A DNA stretch of 64,000 nt from Planococcus sp. SK3692 (GTDB lineage Bacteria; Bacillota; Bacilli; Bacillales_A; Planococcaceae): NCBI RefSeq assembly GCF_028890485.2, contig NZ_JARCHV010000002.1:558001-622000 (forward strand), read 5' to 3'. The translations under genes and the position numbers were made by a program. The notes below the pieces were generated by a model. It had not been told where the DNA came from. It saw nothing but the letters and a program-made list of their open reading frames with translations, and did not search any database. Below, piece after piece: positions 57,953 through 64,000 of this stretch. Position 1 is the first letter of the stretch. The number at the start of each line of letters is the position of its first letter.

Positions 57953-58020
57953 GTTCGACTCGGGAATCGATTCCCCCGCTAGCCGGCAAGAGGCCAACCC
58001 AAAGCCCGGCGGCGACTAAT
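57953..58020 (-). repeat. Family B repeat, deletion derivative B7
   Basis: ctagccggcaa is joined directly to gaggccaacccaaagccc. Both joined segments contain ggcaa in full copies, so the unit lost its middle by recombination at this 5-nt match. Beyond it, to 58452, the sequence is AT-rich with no gene I can support. Confidence 0.75.
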
Positions 58021-58452
58021 AAGCTTAAGCTCCAATAGAACACTGGAACGTTTCCTCACCCAAACCCTCATTTAACCAACAAAGCGTTTCCGAATCCCCA
58101 CTCTTATAATTTCCATTCCTACGTTCTTCAAATGACGAGAGTTGCAAGAAAACTAGCAAAAAGTAAAAAAATACTAGAAAAAAATAAATATTTTTTCTGA
58201 TGTTCAGATCTGACGGGAAATATGTTATTTATACCTATTATTTTTAAGGAATCTAAATATATATAAATAAACGCATTAATTATGGGTAAAAATACCCTTT
58301 ATAATTCGCTACTCGAAAATTTATTTTTGCGAAAAGGTTCCTTCAGCACATGCGCTTCGCAGGAATATATTGTCCGTTACATCAGCTTTTATGCTTATTT
58401 GATTTCTATTAAATTCCAATAATTCTATTCTCAAGAATATTCAAATATCATA

Positions 58453-58482
58453 TTGACATAATTGTATGACTATTGTTACTAT
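58453..58482 (+). promoter_or_regulatory. Promoter of the surface protease gene
   Basis: A perfect TTGACA is followed after 18 nt by TACTAT, about 85 nt upstream of the protease start. Confidence 0.6.
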
Positions 58483-58565
58483 TTTATCTGTGAGGAAATA
58501 CGTACATAAGTGGGAAACATACATAGAGTTAATTTCCTCGAAAAAACATTAGGGGAGGCTACATT

Positions 58566-61500
58566 GTGCAAAACGGTTCAAAGACTTGGAAAAAGTTTGT
58601 ATCTGTTGCTATGATCGCAGGATTAGTTGCAAGTAACGGTGTTATGACTGCAAGTGCTACATCTAGTGACAAAGAGAAATCCAGCGAGCAGGATCTGCAG
58701 GCAATCAACGTTCTTTCCAACGAAAAAGCAGAATTGATCAAGCAGCTTAAGAGACAAGAAAGTCCTGACATGGTCCAAAAAGATGCACTGGACCCGAACG
58801 AAGAAGTTCGCGTCATTGTTGAAATTGAAGGCCAATCAGCAGTTGAAGTAGCGTCTGCCAAAGGGGTTCAATACAAGACGCTTGCTAAAGCAGAAAAAGA
58901 AAAAATTGAAACTCAATTAGTGAAAACGCACTCAAGCGTGAAGAAATCCATTTCTTCTGAAGGCGTTGAACTAAACTCCCAATACGAATATACGACGGCA
59001 TTCAATGGCTTCAGCGGTGTTGTGAAATTCAGCGACGTTGAGAAAATCAAAGACTTGCCGAACGTTAAGAACGTATATATTGCAAATGAATACGAAAGAC
59101 CTGAAGCTAAGCCTGATATGACGACAAGCCACGACTTCATCCAGTCGCGCCAAGTATGGGCGGACAGCAAGTTCCAAGGTGAAGGAATGGTCGTTGCAGT
59201 CATCGATACAGGAATCGATCCTGACCATAAAGATTTCAACATCAGTGACGACTCGAAAGTTGATTTGACGAAATCTGACGTTGATGGACTCATCTCCAAA
59301 GATGGATTGAAAGGCGCTTATCAAAACGTTAAAGTTCCTTATGCTTATAACTATTATGATAAAAACGCTGAAATTCAAGACGATGGACCAAATGCTTCCA
59401 TGCACGGCATGCACGTTGCAGGTACAGTCGGCGCTAACGGAGACGAAAGCGAAGGCGGCCTAAAAGGGGTAGCTCCAGAATCCCAAATTCTCGGCATGAA
59501 GGTATTCTCAAATGACGTCAACTTCCCATCGACGTTCTCTGATATTTACTTGGCAGCGATCGATGATGCAGTGAAACTTGGCGCGGATGTATTGAACATG
59601 AGCCTCGGTTCAACTTCTTCATTCTACGATGCTGACAGCGCGGAAGATAAAGCCATCACAAACGCCGTGAACAACGGAATCGTTTCAGCTGTATCGGCTG
59701 GTAACTCTGGACATATTGGCTACGGCTACGATAACCCGCATTACGACAACCCGGATTACGGTTTGGTTGGATCTCCAGGACTTAACAAAGATACAATCCA
59801 AGTCGCAGCTACAGGAAATGTTGTCAATCACTATACACATGAAGTGGAATTCGATGAGTTCAAAGTAGAAGGATTCGGTGTGGATGACTGGACAGACTTT
59901 GAAGTGCAAGGCGATGACATTGAAGTTGTTTCCCTGAAAGAGTTGACTGGTAATCAAAGTGCATTAGGTGCCGCTTCAGACTATGAAGGCATCGATGTAG
60001 AAGGAAAAGTCGTTGTTGTAGAACGTGGTGCACACACATTCGTTGATAAAACGAACTGGGCAGCAGCAGCTGGAGCAGCAGGAATCATCGTTTATAACTC
60101 CACTAGCCCGGTCTTCTTTAAAGACCAAGGCGGCTGGGATATTCCGTTCATGAAGATTACAAGAGAACAAGGTTTGGCGCTTGAAGCAGCACTAGCTGAA
60201 GACGGCGAACTTGGCGCAGATGTTGAACAAACAGCTGTAGAAGAAGGACCCGAAGTAGGCCGTGCAACGGACTTCACATCATGGGGCGTAACGCCGGACC
60301 TTGAGTTCAAACCTGAATTGTCTGCACCAGGCGGAAACATCTTGTCGACGCTTGAAAATGACAAATACGGTGTGATGAGCGGAACATCCATGGCAGCTCC
60401 ACACGTTGCGGGCGGCGCGGCACTTGTTCAGCAATACTTGAAAAATCATGACGAGTTCAAAAATCTTTCATTGGAAGAACGTACTCGCCTAGCGAAAGTG
60501 TTGCTATTGAACACTGCTGACATCACGCACGGTAAATCAGGCGACACGATCTCTCCTCGCCGTCAAGGCGCAGGGATGATGCAGCTTAATGGCGCTGTTA
60601 CAACACCAGTGATCATGACTGAAAAATCAACGAACGAAGCGAAAGTGAATGTCAAAGACTTCACAGGAGATTCCTTCTCGTTCACGTTGAAAGCTGAGAA
60701 CTTGTCTGATGAAGCGGCAACGTATTCAGTGGACACTTCAGTGCTTGTTGACATGTTCCAGGAAAATGGAGCAGTTACATCCAACTTGCTTCAATCAGGT
60801 GCCCTTGAAGGAGCGAAAGTTTCTGCTCCTGAAACAGTGACTGTACCGGCTAACGGAACAGTCGATGTGAAAGTAACAGTCGATATCAGCGGAGGCAAAG
60901 TACCAGGCCTTGATAAAGACGGCAACGCAATCACAAAAGCGCTTGAAGAAGATGTCTTCGTAGAAGGCTTTGTGAAATTGACAGCTGAAGAAGGTTCGGC
61001 GAATCCTGATCTGGTCTTGCCATACATCAGCTTCTACGGCGAATGGGACCGTCCAGATATCATTGATTCCTTTGGAGTTGAAGAAAAAGACGAGCCGCAT
61101 TTCTACCAGGATTATTATGATGCATTTGGAATTAAAGATGCCGATGATACGACAATCGACAAAGACAAGAAAAAATACTACTATGACCTAGTAGAAGTAG
61201 ATGGCGAATGGGTTTATCCTGTATCTCCAAACGGTGATGGTTTGCACGATAAGATCAACGGAAATATTACGCTTCTCCGTAACGCGGATGAGTTGCAGAC
61301 AAATATCTTGAATGCAGAAGGTGAGAAAGTCCGTACGGTCAATATCGAGAAAGACCTCCGTAAAAACTACTTTAACGGTGGAACTGGCACATACATCAGC
61401 TATTCAGCAGCTCGTGCTTGGGATGGCAAAGTGAAAGGTGAAGTAGCAGCGGACGGTTTGTACGAATATGAGTACAAAGCGAAAGTTGATTACGAAGAAG

Positions 61501-63254
61501 CGGATTGGCAGAGCAAATCATTGCCGGTCTATATCGATACAATTGCACCGGAAGCTTCTGTCACTGTAAATGAAGAAGACAATACTTTGGAAGTATCTTT
61601 GTCTGATGAAGGTGTAGGGGTCAAACAATTCTCTGTGAATATTGACGGGGAACGTTTGCCAGTTAAAGGCTACTTCGATGCAGACGAAACAGTGGTTGAC
61701 CTTGATGAGTTCGGCTTGGATGCTTCAGAAGCTGACTTGATTGAAGTTGTAGCTTATGACCATGCATACAATATGGGATATGCCATCTCGAATGCAGATG
61801 ACACGGTAAAACCGGTTATCTACGTAGCTAATGATGGCCCAGCTGCTCTTGATATTTATGGAACAAACACGATACCGGTTAAAGGGTATGTTGTTGAAGA
61901 AAACTTGAAGACTTTGAAAGTGAACGGCAAAGAAGTAGCATTCACGAAAGGTGAAAAAGGCTATGATTTCGATACTACTATCGAACTTGAAACTGGCCGC
62001 CACGATGTGAAGTTCGAAGCGACGGATTACAACGGCAACACGTCTTCGATCATCCGTCCAATCTTCGTAGATACAGTAAACCCGACACTTGCTATCGATT
62101 CACCAAAAGTTGTTGATCAAGACCAGAAGTCAGTGGAATTCGACATCACGGTAAAAGATAACTTCAACATGGTGAAGCTATCACTTGATGGCGACGTATT
62201 GTTCGCACAAGATGCGTATGATGAATTGACATTAGCTGACCCAATCAGCAAAACAGTAACAGCGAAAGTCGACTTGGCACCTGGCGTGAACACGTTCATG
62301 GTGGTTGCTGAAGACGCAGCTGGCAACAAGATCGAAAAAGAAGTGAAGATCGACCGTTCTGATTCTGACCTTCGTGCAGAGCGCATTTCTGGTGCAGACC
62401 GCTACATCACAGCAGTTGAGCTAAGCAAAGAAGGCTGGGAATCTTCCGATACAGTCGTCCTTGCACGCGGCGATAACTATGCTGATGCTCTAGCAGGTGT
62501 ACCGCTTGCGAAGAAACATGACGCACCGCTTCTATTGTCCCGCACGGCGAAATTGCCTGCTGACACTTACGAAGAAATCAAACGTCTTGGTGCGAAAACA
62601 GTTCACGTTCTTGGTGGAACGGGCGCGATCTCTGACGCTGTCGTGAAGCAATTGAAATCTGACGGCATCACAGTAGAACGCATCAGCGGAGCTGACCGTT
62701 TCGAGACTGCAGCGAAAATTGCTGAGAAATTCGGTAAATCCGAATCGGCAATCGTCGTCAGCGGCACGAACTTCCCGGATGCTCTAAGCGTAGCTAGCTA
62801 TGCTGGATCTGAAGGCACGCCGATCTTGCTTTCCCGTACTGAGTCAGTGCCGAACGCAACTAAAGCGGCATTGGTGAAATTGGGCGTGGAAAACAGCTTG
62901 ATCATCGGTGGAACTGGCGCTATCAGTGAGAAGGCAGCTTCCGAGCTTCCGAACTCATTCCGTATCAGCGGCGCGGATCGTTACAAAACTTCACTTGAAG
63001 TGGCGAAATACTTCGGCAACCCAACTGATACAGTTTACGTAGCAACAGGCAAATCTTATGCGGATGCTCTAGCAGGCGGTGCGCTGGCAGCGAAAGATGA
63101 TACTGGCGTCTACTTGGTAGGAAAATCCGTACCAGCAGAACTTGGCGAACACTTGCAGAAGAATGGCGTTGAATACGTGAAAGTGATCGGTGGATCACAA
63201 GCCGTATCCGATGACATCTTGAAGCAATTGGACGAGTACTTGAATGACAAATAA
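58566..63254 (+). CDS. Large cell-wall subtilisin-like protease with PA domain and CWB2 x3
   Basis: A 1562-residue exported serine protease. In order: signal peptide (1-32), I9-type propeptide (about 80-180), S8 catalytic domain with Asp in VVAVIDTGIDPDH (near 214), His in SMHGMHVAGTVG (near 281), SAGNSG, and Ser in MSGTSMAAPHVAGG (near 605). A PA domain is inserted at about 415-560. Fn3-like and Ig-like beta domains follow (about 680-1265), then three CWB2 modules (1273-1560). Architecture recalls lactocepin/Vpr-type proteases with a CWB2 anchor in place of a sortase signal. The start is GTG 58566 with AGGGGAGG 7 nt upstream. Confidence 0.92.
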   Translation: MQNGSKTWKKFVSVAMIAGLVASNGVMTASATSSDKEKSSEQDLQAINVLSNEKAELIKQLKRQESPDMVQKDALDPNEEVRVIVEIEGQSAVEVASAKGVQYKTLAKAEKEKIETQLVKTHSSVKKSISSEGVELNSQYEYTTAFNGFSGVVKFSDVEKIKDLPNVKNVYIANEYERPEAKPDMTTSHDFIQSRQVWADSKFQGEGMVVAVIDTGIDPDHKDFNISDDSKVDLTKSDVDGLISKDGLKGAYQNVKVPYAYNYYDKNAEIQDDGPNASMHGMHVAGTVGANGDESEGGLKGVAPESQILGMKVFSNDVNFPSTFSDIYLAAIDDAVKLGADVLNMSLGSTSSFYDADSAEDKAITNAVNNGIVSAVSAGNSGHIGYGYDNPHYDNPDYGLVGSPGLNKDTIQVAATGNVVNHYTHEVEFDEFKVEGFGVDDWTDFEVQGDDIEVVSLKELTGNQSALGAASDYEGIDVEGKVVVVERGAHTFVDKTNWAAAAGAAGIIVYNSTSPVFFKDQGGWDIPFMKITREQGLALEAALAEDGELGADVEQTAVEEGPEVGRATDFTSWGVTPDLEFKPELSAPGGNILSTLENDKYGVMSGTSMAAPHVAGGAALVQQYLKNHDEFKNLSLEERTRLAKVLLLNTADITHGKSGDTISPRRQGAGMMQLNGAVTTPVIMTEKSTNEAKVNVKDFTGDSFSFTLKAENLSDEAATYSVDTSVLVDMFQENGAVTSNLLQSGALEGAKVSAPETVTVPANGTVDVKVTVDISGGKVPGLDKDGNAITKALEEDVFVEGFVKLTAEEGSANPDLVLPYISFYGEWDRPDIIDSFGVEEKDEPHFYQDYYDAFGIKDADDTTIDKDKKKYYYDLVEVDGEWVYPVSPNGDGLHDKINGNITLLRNADELQTNILNAEGEKVRTVNIEKDLRKNYFNGGTGTYISYSAARAWDGKVKGEVAADGLYEYEYKAKVDYEEADWQSKSLPVYIDTIAPEASVTVNEEDNTLEVSLSDEGVGVKQFSVNIDGERLPVKGYFDADETVVDLDEFGLDASEADLIEVVAYDHAYNMGYAISNADDTVKPVIYVANDGPAALDIYGTNTIPVKGYVVEENLKTLKVNGKEVAFTKGEKGYDFDTTIELETGRHDVKFEATDYNGNTSSIIRPIFVDTVNPTLAIDSPKVVDQDQKSVEFDITVKDNFNMVKLSLDGDVLFAQDAYDELTLADPISKTVTAKVDLAPGVNTFMVVAEDAAGNKIEKEVKIDRSDSDLRAERISGADRYITAVELSKEGWESSDTVVLARGDNYADALAGVPLAKKHDAPLLLSRTAKLPADTYEEIKRLGAKTVHVLGGTGAISDAVVKQLKSDGITVERISGADRFETAAKIAEKFGKSESAIVVSGTNFPDALSVASYAGSEGTPILLSRTESVPNATKAALVKLGVENSLIIGGTGAISEKAASELPNSFRISGADRYKTSLEVAKYFGNPTDTVYVATGKSYADALAGGALAAKDDTGVYLVGKSVPAELGEHLQKNGVEYVKVIGGSQAVSDDILKQLDEYLNDK

Positions 63255-63261
63255 GACATGT

Positions 63262-63296
63262 AAAAACGGAGTGCCCTCGGGTGCTCCGTTTTTTTA
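63262..63296 (+). terminator. Terminator after the protease gene
   Basis: aaaaacggag and ctccgttttt form a stem enclosing ccc/ggg pairing, followed by a T run. Confidence 0.85.
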
Positions 63297-63459
63297 GTGA
63301 TTTGTTTCTAAGCCGATTGAAGTCGCTATTATAATAGTAGAAACTCATCAGCCTATCAAAATCAAGCCGAAGAAAAAACCTATTTCAAAGGTATAAAGCG
63401 CTACATTCAAATCCCTTTATATGGAATATATGAAAATAATTTATTGTAAACAGAAAATA

Positions 63460-63473
63460 TGTAAACGTTTTCT
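63460..63473 (+). promoter_or_regulatory. cre-like site upstream of the 5'-nucleotidase gene
   Basis: TGTAAACGTTTTCT matches the CcpA consensus TGWAANCGNTNWCA except at the last base. A possible promoter, TTACTT-17 nt-TAGTAT (63491-63519), lies just downstream, so the site is placed as for activation. Only the match supports this. Confidence 0.35.
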
Positions 63474-63612
63474 AAATATTTATCAAAATTTTACTTACTG
63501 TCGAAATATTTTGTAGTATCATGGGTAGTAGGGACAAACGTCTTCATACATAGTCGGAAAGATACAGCCCTGAAGGACGTTCGTCAAAAAAAATTGATAG
63601 GATGGTGTAGAA

Positions 63613-64000
63613 ATGCCGAAAAAGATTTTCACTTCTGTAATGGCGACGACATTGGCTTTGACCGTCGTCGGGATCTACGATTCGCAAAAAGCGGATGCAG
63701 CTGAAGGCGATTTCGAGTTAACGATCATGCACACGAATGACACGCACGCGAACCTGGACAACGCGCCGAAACGCGCAACCTTGATCAAACAGCTTCGTGC
63801 GGAGAATACGAACAACCTATTGCTTGATGCAGGCGATGTCTTCTCAGGCTCATTGTATTTCAACACCTTCGAAGGGCAAGCAGATTTGGCATTGATGAAT
63901 TACATGAAATATGACGCCATGACATTCGGTAACCACGAGTTCGACCTTGGTTCGAGCGAAGAAGGGCACGCTGCACTTGCTGAATTCGTTGGCGGAGCAG
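63613..64000 (+). CDS. Exported 5'-nucleotidase/2',3'-cyclic phosphodiesterase family protein (3' end outside window)
   Basis: The visible 129 codons run off the right edge. A signal peptide (MPKKIFTSVMATTLALTVVG, cleavage likely near ADA at about 29) is followed by the start of a metallophosphatase domain. IMHTNDTHAN carries the first metal ligands, LLLDAGDVFSG the second and FGNHEFDLG the Asn-His pair. Enzymes of this type hydrolyse extracellular nucleotides to nucleosides and phosphate. AGGATGGTG precedes ATG 63613. The C-terminus cannot be seen, so whether it carries CWB2 repeats like its neighbours is open. Confidence 0.88.
   Translation, partial: MPKKIFTSVMATTLALTVVGIYDSQKADAAEGDFELTIMHTNDTHANLDNAPKRATLIKQLRAENTNNLLLDAGDVFSGSLYFNTFEGQADLALMNYMKYDAMTFGNHEFDLGSSEEGHAALAEFVGGA

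Overview
The window reads as a chromosomal segment of a Gram-positive rod or coccus of the Bacillales, most like the Planococcaceae (Planococcus/Planomicrobium type); this is inferred from protein similarity and gene order as recalled, not from a search. Gene order follows the Bacillus/Listeria backbone (upp, mnaA, atp operon, DUF1146 gene, murA, mbl, fabZ, ywpF, ssb, ywqB-ywqA). The sporulation genes spoIID, spoIIQ and spoIIID, which lie between murA and mbl in B. subtilis, are absent, which fits a lineage that does not sporulate or has moved them.

Layout. 1-1.8 kb: the 3' part of a GAF-GGDEF-EAL c-di-GMP protein. 2.0-11.9 kb: upp, mnaA and the complete F1Fo ATP synthase operon, broken at two junctions by a dispersed hairpin repeat (family A). 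12-17.4 kb: DUF1146 gene, murA, mbl, an EpuA-like gene, fabZ, ywpF, ssb and a 47-codon gene. 17.4-21.7 kb: an SNF2 helicase and SWIM-finger gene pair. 21.8-22.6 kb: an IDEAL-domain gene and a divergent 35-codon membrane peptide gene. 23.0-32.9 kb: a full dppABCDE-ykfABCD set for uptake and breakdown of cell-wall peptides. 33-34.2 kb: a non-coding repeat island. 34.2-43.5 kb: an uncharacterised membrane/HlyD-like pair, YhdT-PanF, an EamA exporter, two M20 peptidases and an AGCS symporter. 43.6-46.9 kb: wall-polymer genes (UDP-ManNAc dehydrogenase, TagA, GT4 glycosyltransferase). 47-64 kb: a cell-surface cluster of four large exported proteins with CWB2 (cell wall binding repeat 2) modules joined to NlpC/P60, SpoIID, amidase_3 or subtilisin domains, plus an LtaS-type synthase, a lipoprotein and the start of a 5'-nucleotidase. 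Two further repeat islands lie inside this cluster.

How it fits together. UDP-ManNAc made by MnaA can be used by TagA (wall teichoic acid linkage) or oxidised by WecC. LtaS makes a second anionic polymer. The CWB2 enzymes probably dock on such polymers and remodel peptidoglycan, and the Dpp/Ykf proteins recover the released muropeptides.

The strongest signal not explained by genes is three families of dispersed non-coding hairpin repeats. Families A and C keep their base pairing by paired changes between copies; family B forms hairpins in tandem arrays with a period of about 240 nt. The family A unit has a constant period of 122-124 nt and sits at the c/b and gamma/beta junctions of the ATP synthase operon. 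I found no CRISPR array, tRNA, rRNA, prophage or intact transposase gene.
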